Source of the DNA: DASUFI01 sp036274635
GTDB taxonomy: Bacteria; Planctomycetota; B15-G4
DNA length: 21,082 nucleotides
Direction: 5' to 3'
Assembly (NCBI GenBank): GCA_036274635.1
Contig: DASUFI010000197.1
Location: forward strand, 1 to 21,082
Part shown: one piece after another, positions 16,057 through 21,082 of the stretch
Layout: each line of letters opens with the position of its first letter
Numbering within the stretch: position 1 is the first letter of the stretch
Position numbers and translations under genes: made by a program
Notes under the pieces: model-generated
Database searches by the model: none
Told to the model about the DNA's origin: nothing
The model's input: only the letters and a program-made list of their open reading frames with translations

Positions 16057-16356
16057 CTAGTCGAACGCGCTGAGGTCGATGTCCGCTTGCGTGTAGACAG
16101 TCGGGCGCCTGTCCAGCCCATAGATCAGCAGCCACCCATTCTCGCGATCCACGTCGTAGATGATGCGATAGGGCGTGCGATCCACCAGTCGCCGCCAGAG
16201 TCCCGCCAGGTCGCCCTTCGAAAGCTGCTTGATGTTTGACACGCCGAACGGGTCGGCGCACAGTTCCTGCACGGCCTTGTAGACAAACCGCCTGTGAGCC
16301 GACGAGAGCGTAGCGAAGAACGCCTCCGGCTGCTCTGCCCATCGGTCCGCGAGCAT
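16057..16356 (-). CDS. RelE/ParE-like toxin
   Basis: The protein is 99 aa. An N-terminal helix pair (FFATLSSAHRRFVYKAVQEL) is followed by a beta-sheet core with the RelE/ParE pattern: IKQLSKGDLAGLWRRLVDRT, YRIIYDVD, a short strand WLLIYGLD and RRPTVY near the end. The family includes ribosome-dependent mRNA nucleases and gyrase poisons, and which applies here is not visible. The YRIIYDVD strand with Arg in the preceding segment is typical. It begins 6 bases after the stop of the upstream small gene, the usual antitoxin-then-toxin order. No clear ribosome site is seen, so translation may be coupled. The family call is fairly good. Confidence 0.72.
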   Translation of the reverse strand: MLADRWAEQPEAFFATLSSAHRRFVYKAVQELCADPFGVSNIKQLSKGDLAGLWRRLVDRTPYRIIYDVDRENGWLLIYGLDRRPTVYTQADIDLSAFD

Positions 16357-16362
16357 CCGTGG

Positions 16363-16692
16363 CTAGAACGGGTGCCGGCGGCGCAACTCCTCGCCCGAGA
16401 TGTGCCGACTCGCGCGGAAGTCGTCTCGTGACCGGCGCGCAATGGCCATTGCCTCGGCGGTTTCTTCATCCGAACAGATGCGAGCCGTCGCTTCGAAGTA
16501 GTGGCCCGGAACGACGCCTGCCGAGTCGAGAGTAAGCGGAGCGCCATAGACGGTGCCGTTTACGATGCATTCTGCGCCCACAAGAAGCGTAGGCACGACA
16601 CCGACGCTGGCCAGTGCCCGCTTGAGCGCATACTTCTGGGCCATGCCGATGCCCTCACTGACGGTCACATCAAAGATGTCTGTGGTGGTCAT
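16363..16692 (-). CDS. Putative antitoxin upstream of RelE-like toxin
   Basis: The protein is 109 aa. The N-terminal two thirds is a mixed alpha/beta region (VSEGIGMAQKYALKRAL, then VPTLLVGAECIVNG) that I do not recognise. The C-terminal about 35 residues (ETAEAMAIARRSRDDF, then SGEELRRRH) are charged and helical, and look like the toxin-binding tail of Phd/YefM-type antitoxins, where a SxEEL motif is common. It overlaps the DUF6941-like gene by 4 bases (ATGA) and lies 6 bases before the toxin. GGAGG at 16699-16703 (- strand) is a good ribosome site with 6-base spacing. The antitoxin role is inferred mainly from position and the tail, as no standard DNA-binding domain is evident. Confidence 0.55.
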   Translation of the reverse strand: MTTTDIFDVTVSEGIGMAQKYALKRALASVGVVPTLLVGAECIVNGTVYGAPLTLDSAGVVPGHYFEATARICSDEETAEAMAIARRSRDDFRASRHISGEELRRRHPF

Positions 16693-17102
16693 GCTTTACC
16701 TCCAGCGGGTGCGGGCGACGCCGGGGGCGTCGCAACCGTCACGGTCCAAGTGTCTTTTTCCACGTTGTCGACTCGCAGGTAGAAGGTGAACCTTCCTAGC
16801 CTCGGGAAGGCGGTAGCGAACTGAATAAGCAGGTTGGTCACTCCTCCGCCTTGAGGGACATTGAACTGTCCTTGCATGGCCGGCATGACGAGCTTCCCGT
16901 CCTCATCGAGGCACTTCAGGTCGAACTGGTGCGGCCCTTGGTCGCCCATGCTGCACTCGATGCGCACGACGATGCAGCCTTGCAGTTGCGCCTGCTGCGC
17001 AGGCGGGCTCGCCCAAACGTGCGTGATACCGGCACGCAGGACGCTGACCGTTCCGTCGGGATGGCTCGCCGCCGTCTCGGCGAGGAGTAGCAGCGCCTTC
17101 AT
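16689..17102 (-). CDS. DUF6941-like protein
   Basis: The protein is 137 aa. It starts MKALLLLAETAASHPDG, then VSVLRAGITHVWAS, a strand VVRIECSM, and later LLIQFATAFPRLGRFTFYL with a final VTV strand. This layout (a short N-terminal hydrophobic strand, a D/G-rich turn, and a beta-sandwich with an amphipathic end) matches my recollection of the DUF6941 family, of unknown function. The ATG at 17102 follows a GGAG at 17111-17114 (- strand). An upstream extension in the same frame is unconvincing. It leads a three-gene chain with the antitoxin-like and toxin genes, overlapping the former by 4 bases, which suggests a shared regulatory or toxin-related role. Confidence in the gene is good; confidence in the family is moderate. 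Confidence 0.65.
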   Translation of the reverse strand: MKALLLLAETAASHPDGTVSVLRAGITHVWASPPAQQAQLQGCIVVRIECSMGDQGPHQFDLKCLDEDGKLVMPAMQGQFNVPQGGGVTNLLIQFATAFPRLGRFTFYLRVDNVEKDTWTVTVATPPASPAPAGGKA

Positions 17103-17121
17103 GCCTTCAACTCCAGTCCCC

Positions 17122-17134
17122 GCGGGCAGCCCGC
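17122..17134. repeat. Perfect inverted repeat in the DUF6941-like gene leader
   Basis: GCGGG and CCCGC flank a 3-base centre, giving a perfect 13-base interrupted palindrome 20 bases before the start codon at 17102. It may be an operator for autoregulation, as is common in toxin-antitoxin operons, or an RNA hairpin. Confidence 0.35.
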
Positions 17135-17144
17135 AAGGGCCGGG

Positions 17145-17175
17145 AGTGTACGGCATCGGGTCCGGGCCGGCGCAA
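17145..17175 (-). promoter_or_regulatory. Possible promoter of the DUF6941-like/antitoxin/toxin operon
   Basis: On the - strand a TACACT (17145-17150) resembles a -10 element, 43 bases before the start codon at 17102. A weak TTGCGC (17170-17175) lies 19 bases upstream, which is long spacing. Both elements sit in the gap after the recombinase gene. Confidence 0.3.
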
Positions 17176-17224
17176 CTTGCGGAGTTTTCCCCGGGATTCT
17201 CGGGATGAGCTGGTTCAAGAGCCA

Positions 17225-18751
17225 TCAGGTGTGAACCACTGCCAGCACCTGCACGAAGCCCGTCCTCCCATCCACGCTCACCCTCTCGACGACCAGCCGG
17301 ACCAGCCTCGACCGCTCGCCCGGGAACAGCGCGTCCCACGCCGGCCCGAAGCTCTCGATGGCGCGGCGCAGCTCGCCCTCGTCGAGCGGCGCCCGCAGCA
17401 CAGCCGCCTCATCCTTGGCCGCCGTAGCGCGCTGTGTGGCCGCGTCGTGCGCCTGCCGCAGCCCGTCGAGCCGCTGCCGCAGCTCGGGCACGTCCGCGCC
17501 GTGGGCGATGAGGTCGGCGATCTCGCCCGCTAGCCGCGCGGCCTCCATGCCGGCCCGCTGGGCGTCCGTTGCCAGCGCCGCGCGCCGCGCCTCGACCTCG
17601 GCACGGGCCTGCCGCACGGCCTCGTCCAGCAGCGCCGGGTCGCGCGCCATGGCCCGGATGCGCTCGACGACCGCGGCCTCGACCACGCCCTGCGCCACGC
17701 GCGAGCCGGGGCATCCATCGGCGCCGCGCGCCTTGATGGACTGACACACGTAGTAGCCGTAGCGCGTGTCGCCCTTCTTGCAGTAGCTCGGCACCATCCC
17801 CGAGCCGCACACCGCGCAGTGGATGATGCCCGTCAGCAGCGCGCCCCACGCGCGCCGCGGCGCCTGCTCGCGCTGCCCGAGGGCCAGCAGCGCTTGGACC
17901 TCGTCCCACAGTTCCCGCGGCACGATGGCCTCGTGCTCGGCGTCCACCACGTCCTGGCCTGCGTAGAGCCGCCCGACGTAGAGTGGGTTGGCCAGCAGCG
18001 TGTGCAGCGAGTGGTCGCGGAAGGCGCGGCCCTCGTTGCGGCGCCCGCGCTGCGTGGTCCACGACTTCAGGCGGATTCCCCGCCGCTCCAGCTCGGCGAG
18101 CGTCGCCACGATGGACGTGGTGCGCGCGTAGGACTCGAAGATGGCCCGCACGTCGGCCGCCTCGGGCTCGTTGACCACGAGCTTCTTGGCCACCACGTCG
18201 TACCCCAGGACGGGCCGGCCGCCCTGCCACTGGCCGCGTTGCCGGGCGGCCCGCATCTTGTCCCTGATGCGCTCGGCCGCGATCTCTCGCTCGTACTGCC
18301 ACGCCTGCATCCGGACGCCGAGGGAGAACCGGTCGCTCGCCGTGTCCTGGTCAAGACGCTCGTTGGGCGAAACGACGCCCACCCCGACACTGCGGAAGTA
18401 CTTCATCATGAGCGCGGCGTCGGCCGAGTCGCGGGACAGCCGGTCCGGCTTGTAGACCGCGATCTTGTCGATGAGACCGCGCTTCACGTCGCTGAGAAGC
18501 CGTTGCCACGCGGGTCGGCTGGTTGTGGCGCCCGAGACCCCGCCGTCGTCGTATCGCTCCGGCAGGGCCACCCAGCCATCCGCAGCATGGTCGGTGATGA
18601 ACTTCTCCAGAGCCTCTCGCTGCGCCTCGATGGAGTTGAACTGTTGGTCGAGCCCCTTCTTGGTGCTCTTCCTCGTGTAAAGAGCGACGCGCACGGCCTG
18701 TGCCTCGACCCGTGCCACGCGCGAGCGTCGGTGGGCAGAGGTGGCCGTCAC
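17225..18751 (-). CDS. Large serine recombinase (site-specific integrase)
   Basis: This 508-aa enzyme likely integrates and excises the surrounding mobile element. The N-terminal resolvase domain has VALYTRKS with the catalytic Ser29, EAQREALEKFI and KPDRLSRD (R104 and R107). A recombinase domain follows (about 175-290: GYDVV, LANPLYVGRLYAGQ). A zinc ribbon has C312 and C315 (HCAVCG), then C336 and C347. A long coiled coil follows (about 370-450), then a C-terminal tail. This is the layout of phage and ICE large serine integrases. The GTG start at 18751 overlaps the DUF2924 stop in a GTGA and follows GGAAGAAG, placing it last in the - strand operon. An upstream in-frame extension reads through DUF2924 and is not real. 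There is no internal stop, so it is probably active. Confidence 0.93.
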   Translation of the reverse strand: MTATSAHRRSRVARVEAQAVRVALYTRKSTKKGLDQQFNSIEAQREALEKFITDHAADGWVALPERYDDGGVSGATTSRPAWQRLLSDVKRGLIDKIAVYKPDRLSRDSADAALMMKYFRSVGVGVVSPNERLDQDTASDRFSLGVRMQAWQYEREIAAERIRDKMRAARQRGQWQGGRPVLGYDVVAKKLVVNEPEAADVRAIFESYARTTSIVATLAELERRGIRLKSWTTQRGRRNEGRAFRDHSLHTLLANPLYVGRLYAGQDVVDAEHEAIVPRELWDEVQALLALGQREQAPRRAWGALLTGIIHCAVCGSGMVPSYCKKGDTRYGYYVCQSIKARGADGCPGSRVAQGVVEAAVVERIRAMARDPALLDEAVRQARAEVEARRAALATDAQRAGMEAARLAGEIADLIAHGADVPELRQRLDGLRQAHDAATQRATAAKDEAAVLRAPLDEGELRRAIESFGPAWDALFPGERSRLVRLVVERVSVDGRTGFVQVLAVVHT

Positions 18752-19131
18752 GGCTTCTTCTTCCGCCGCCCGCGTAGCCCGAAGAAGAGCGCGCCCGACC
18801 AGTGCTGCCCGGTGATCGCCTTGGCGACTGCCGACAGCGAGCGGTACGGCCGCCCCTGCCACGCATAGCCGTCGTCCAAGACCTGCACGCGGTGCTCGAC
18901 GCCGTGCCAGACGCGGGTCAGCGTCACCCCGGGGCGCAGCGGCGACACGCGCCGTGGCGGCGGTGGCTCCGGCTGGGCGGCGTGCTGCAGCTTCCACGCG
19001 CAGTTCTTGGCGAGCCAGGTCCGCGAGCGGCACCTCGGCTCCTCGCCGAACAGCTCTCGGTACGCGGCCCGCAGCGCGGCCTGGTCCATGGAGAAGAAGG
19101 CCGTCACGCGCTCGGCGATGGGAGACGTCAT
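18748..19131 (-). CDS. DUF2924 family protein
   Basis: The protein is 127 aa and its function is unknown. An N-terminal helical region (MTSPIAERVTAFFSM, AALRAAYRELFG) is followed by a beta-rich core: RPGVTLTRVWHGVEHRVQVL, WQGRPYRSLSAVAKAITG and WSGALFFGLR. The core is the DUF2924 signature (tight turns and strands ending in W-S-G-x-L-F-F-G-L). This family is typically encoded next to serine recombinases in phage-like elements, as here. It overlaps the recombinase start in a GTGA and the upstream small gene in an ATGA. The role is probably linked to recombination or element maintenance; this is inference from context. Confidence 0.85.
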   Translation of the reverse strand: MTSPIAERVTAFFSMDQAALRAAYRELFGEEPRCRSRTWLAKNCAWKLQHAAQPEPPPPRRVSPLRPGVTLTRVWHGVEHRVQVLDDGYAWQGRPYRSLSAVAKAITGQHWSGALFFGLRGRRKKKP

Positions 19132-19337
19132 GACACGTCCACCCAGCGCATCGCCGTCGCGAGGAGGTGGTCGTAGTCGCCGGCCGTGGCCTCCGTGACG
19201 AAGGCGTCGCACCCGGCCTTCTCGACGCCGGCCCGCTTGAGGGCCGCGGTGACGGCGCCGAGCGCGGCGAAGGCGTTGCCGTCCCGGCCGGTGAGCTGCA
19301 CGTGGATGTCGCGGTACTTGGGCTCGGCGGGCGTCAT
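19128..19337 (-). CDS. Small mobile-element protein with TGRDGNAFAALG motif
   Basis: This 69-aa protein resembles a widespread small family in phage and plasmid operons (YRDIHVQLTGRDGNAF, then an alpha-helical part and GDYDHLLATAMRW). Function is unknown. The ATG at 19337 follows GGGGAGGA (19345-19349) with 7-base spacing. It overlaps both neighbours by 4 bases. Confidence 0.75.
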   Translation of the reverse strand: MTPAEPKYRDIHVQLTGRDGNAFAALGAVTAALKRAGVEKAGCDAFVTEATAGDYDHLLATAMRWVDVS

Positions 19338-19537
19338 GGCGCATCCTCCCCGAGCAGGCGCGCGACGGCCTCCTCGCACGCGCGGTCGAGCACGTCGGAC
19401 ACGTCGTCGCCGGTGGCCTTTGCGATGCGCTCGGCGAGGAGGCGGATCTCGCGGGCGCGTCCGGTGGGCGGGTCGCCCAGCGAGACGAGGCGCGCGAGGC
19501 GGGCGCGGAGCCGTGGGGCGGATGGGGTCCGCTTCAT
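19334..19537 (-). CDS. Small basic helical protein
   Basis: This 67-aa protein is not recognised. It is Arg-rich at the N-terminus (MKRTPSAPRLRARLARL), then helical (REIRLLAERIAKATG, SDVLDRACEEAVARLLG). GGAGG at 19545-19549 (- strand) has 7-base spacing. It is coupled on both sides by 4-base overlaps. Confidence 0.65.
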   Translation of the reverse strand: MKRTPSAPRLRARLARLVSLGDPPTGRAREIRLLAERIAKATGDDVSDVLDRACEEAVARLLGEDAP

Positions 19538-19833
19538 CGCCGGGCCTCCGCCGGCGCGTACCCGGCCGCCTTAGCGGCGTCCGACGCGGCGTTGATCAGC
19601 GCGGCGTCGGCGTCGCTGGCCGCCTTGGGCGCCCGGCCCATCACGGCCATGAAGGCGTCGTCCATGACCTCGTTGGCATCGAGGTGGTCGTGGCTGGCAC
19701 ACGAGCGGTCGGCGCGGCGGGCGTTCTCGGCGTCGATTGCGGCCAGCGTCTGCACGCTGAGCTGGTTGCGCAGGCCCCGCGCGAAGGCGTCGGCGAGCGC
19801 GGGGACGTGGTCCGTCGAGGCGCGCGTCACCAT
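19534..19833 (-). CDS. Small mobile-element protein with CASHDHLDANEVM motif
   Basis: The protein is 99 aa. The centre has CASHDHLDANEVMDDAF, which I have seen in small phage or plasmid proteins, then DAFMAVMG and an Ala-rich C-terminus (ALINAASDAAKAAG). Function is unknown. The ATG at 19833 overlaps the end of the upstream gene by 7 bases and its stop overlaps the downstream start by 4. Confidence 0.7.
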   Translation of the reverse strand: MVTRASTDHVPALADAFARGLRNQLSVQTLAAIDAENARRADRSCASHDHLDANEVMDDAFMAVMGRAPKAASDADAALINAASDAAKAAGYAPAEARR

Positions 19834-20159
19834 GGCGCACCGCCCTTGGCCCACGACGGCACCGGGCCGGTCACGTTGCCCTGTTCGTCCAGCGGCGCGC
19901 CGTGGGGCGACCAGAGGCGGCCGTTGTAGCTGACCGTCGCGACGACCTTGCCGGCAGCGTCGCGCACGACGGCCTGCCGCCAGTTGCCGCCTCCGAGGGC
20001 GTTCCGGTCGCGGTAGTCCTCCGCGGCGCGCACGGCGTCGGCCAGCGAGGCGACGGGCACCTTGCGCGGGCGGCCGGGGTCCATGGGCTCGTCGCGGTAG
20101 CCGCCGGGCACGTCGGGGTTCCGGTGATGGCCGAGGGTGATCGTGAAGGGGGCGGTCAC
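19827..20159 (-). CDS. Hypothetical mobile-element protein
   Basis: This 110-aa protein is not recognised. It begins VTAPFTITLGHHRNPDVP, continues with a helix (LADAVRAAEDYRDRNALG) and a beta-rich end (VVATVSYNGRLWSPHG). GTG at 20159 is the start because it overlaps the upstream stop in a GTGA. It is a typical accessory gene in recombinase operons and its role is unknown. Confidence 0.7.
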   Translation of the reverse strand: MTAPFTITLGHHRNPDVPGGYRDEPMDPGRPRKVPVASLADAVRAAEDYRDRNALGGGNWRQAVVRDAAGKVVATVSYNGRLWSPHGAPLDEQGNVTGPVPSWAKGGAPW

Positions 20160-20371
20160 CGTCCACCGTCCTTCCGCCGGCGCGCGACCAACTCCTCGAA
20201 GCACTCGTGGCTGGCACCGTCGCAGCCGAGCATCGTGGTGATGTTCTTGATGTCGGCGAGGGTCAGGCCGAGGCGGTCTTCGAGGTAGCCGGCCAGCTCG
20301 ATGTCCGTGGCGGTGGACGTGTTGCGCCTGATCGGGTCGAAAGGCTCGGGGTTCTTGCGGCGTGAGGTCAT
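20156..20371 (-). CDS. Small hypothetical protein
   Basis: This 71-aa protein is not recognised. A basic N-terminus (MTSRRKNPEPFDPIRRN) is followed by a helix region (ATDIELAGYLEDRLGLTLADI) and two cysteine or acid clusters (MLGCDGASHECFEELV). Its ATG overlaps the upstream stop by 4 bases and a GGAGAG ribosome site precedes it. Confidence 0.65.
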   Translation of the reverse strand: MTSRRKNPEPFDPIRRNTSTATDIELAGYLEDRLGLTLADIKNITTMLGCDGASHECFEELVARRRKDGGR

Positions 20372-20679
20372 CGCTTGCTCTCCGTCGTGTCATCCGCGAG
20401 CGGCGGCCGGGCGGCGCCCGGCGCTCTCGCGTGGCACGACGAGGGCTCAGCCTCGGCGCCGAGAGCAAGGGGAATCGGAGAGCGGGCGGCGCGGGCGCCC
20501 GGCGCGGGGGCGGCCACGTTGGCCACGGGGCGGCCCACGTTGGGCCACAGCGCGCGCAGGGCGCCGACGGCGAGCAGGTGGGCCATCGCGCGCAGGCGCG
20601 CGTCAGGCGCGAGGGCGGATTCGGCCAGGACGCCGCTTGACCGGTCGGCGAGGTCATGGCTGTCCGGCCGGGCGATCAC
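20368..20679 (-). CDS. Hypothetical Ala-rich protein
   Basis: The protein is 103 aa from the GTG at 20679 (VIARPDSHDLADRSSGVLAE), which overlaps the SpoVG-like stop in a GTGA. A longer in-frame start further upstream is possible but would run far into that gene. The middle is helical (DARLRAMAHLLAVGALRALW), and the C-terminal half is Ala/Pro/Arg-rich and probably disordered. Not recognised. Confidence 0.6.
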   Translation of the reverse strand: MIARPDSHDLADRSSGVLAESALAPDARLRAMAHLLAVGALRALWPNVGRPVANVAAPAPGARAARSPIPLALGAEAEPSSCHARAPGAARPPLADDTTESKR

Positions 20680-20960
20680 GGCGCTGTCTCCAGCCGCAAC
20701 GCCGCGTAGACCTGCCGCTCGACCTCGCGCCGCGCCTCGTCGCTCACGGGGTGCACGAGCGGGTGCCTCTGCCCGGCACGGTCCGTCCTGGACGGCCACG
20801 AGAGCCGCAGCTCGCCGGCGAGCGTGCGGCGCAGCGTCAGGCCGTCCACCTTGAGCGCGCCGTTCACGACGCAGGCGACGTAGCCCAAGAGCCCGCGCTC
20901 TGCGTCCTCGACGCCGGCCGGGACGAAGCGCACTTCGGCGACGTGGAGGTCAGGCGCCAT
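20676..20960 (-). CDS. SpoVG-like protein
   Basis: This 94-aa protein resembles the SpoVG family, small DNA- or RNA-binding regulators that are also common in phages. A first strand LHVAEVRFVPAG is followed by GLLGYVACVVNGALKVDGL, then RRTLAGELRLSWPSRTD and a C-terminal helix with HPLVHPVSDEARREVERQVY. The ATG at 20960 follows GGAGG (20967-20971, - strand) with 6-base spacing. It overlaps the next gene in a GTGA. A regulatory role in the element is likely but unproven. Confidence 0.72.
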   Translation of the reverse strand: MAPDLHVAEVRFVPAGVEDAERGLLGYVACVVNGALKVDGLTLRRTLAGELRLSWPSRTDRAGQRHPLVHPVSDEARREVERQVYAALRLETAP

Positions 20961-21082
20961 GACCGGCCTCCTTCGCCACGGCCGCGCAGCACACGTCGCC
21001 GGACTGCATGGCCGGCTGGTTGCCACGGGCGCGGCTACCCGCGTCGCGGTGCCCCGTGAACCCGGCGAGGGCGGGGCTGTCC
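20950..21082 (-). CDS. 3' end of a gene entering from the right edge (partial)
   Basis: Reading the - strand from the window edge, one frame stays open for about 43 codons and ends with TGA at 20950-20952. It encodes a tail with ARGNQPAMQSGDVCC and ending AVAKEAGHGA. It overlaps the SpoVG-like start by 11 bases, in keeping with the overlapping gene chain. Only the C-terminus is visible, so the product is unknown and the call is tentative. Confidence 0.4.
   Translation of the reverse strand, partial: DSPALAGFTGHRDAGSRARGNQPAMQSGDVCCAAVAKEAGHGA

Noticed and set aside
15798..16239. Short + strand open frames between the AT-hook and toxin genes
   Set aside because: No ribosome site, no recognisable features, and partly antisense to the RelE-like gene.
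18752..19033. N-terminal extension of the serine recombinase
   Set aside because: It would read through the DUF2924 gene in another frame. The resolvase domain begins normally right after the GTG at 18751.
1..21082. CRISPR array, rRNA, insertion sequence
   Set aside because: No regularly spaced repeats, no rRNA-like stretch and no transposase with terminal inverted repeats were seen.

Overview
This is a chromosomal segment from a high-GC bacterium. GC is clearly very high in the left third and the right end, with strong third-position G/C bias and frequent GTG starts. Its phylum cannot be fixed from the sequence. The AT-hook/coiled-coil pair and the recombinase/DUF2924 operon recall gene sets I associate with Planctomycetota, Myxococcota and related groups, but this is an impression, not a placement.

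Left, about 1-5520, looks like core genome on the + strand. It holds leuS (leucyl-tRNA synthetase), a polytopic membrane protein with an internal spermidine-synthase-like Rossmann domain, and a small thioredoxin-like [2Fe-2S] ferredoxin. The three genes are translationally coupled by 1-4 base overlaps. A tRNA-Arg(CCG) gene with encoded CCA follows.

Middle, about 5521-14545, is a defence island on the + strand that begins after the tRNA. It has visibly lower GC than the left flank, especially in the specificity domains. It carries a type I restriction-modification operon: hsdR, then a natural HsdM-HsdS fusion with two target-recognition domains, then a 247-aa protein with a HEPN-type R-x4-H motif (RNDTAH) 3 bases downstream. 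Next come a PD-(D/E)XK nuclease fused to a C-terminal RAMA-like domain, a second PD-(D/E)XK nuclease of the PDDEXK_4 kind, and an unknown 207-aa protein coupled to it by an ATGA overlap. The HEPN gene in the hsd operon and the RAMA-nuclease/PDDEXK_4/unknown cluster are the best candidates here for undescribed defence biology.

About 14728-17102 is on the - strand. It holds a DNA-binding pair (an AT-hook protein with a winged-helix-like core, and a Pro/Ala-rich coiled-coil protein). It also holds a three-gene chain: a DUF6941-like protein, a putative antitoxin and a RelE/ParE-like toxin.

Right, 17225-21082, is one - strand operon of short genes chained by overlapping stop and start codons. It ends in a 508-aa large serine recombinase, with DUF2924 immediately before it and a SpoVG-like protein near the window edge. 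This looks like the integrase end of a mobile element that extends past the window. The defence cluster therefore lies between a tRNA and an integrase operon, a usual arrangement for a mobile or formerly mobile island, although I found no flanking direct repeat by eye.
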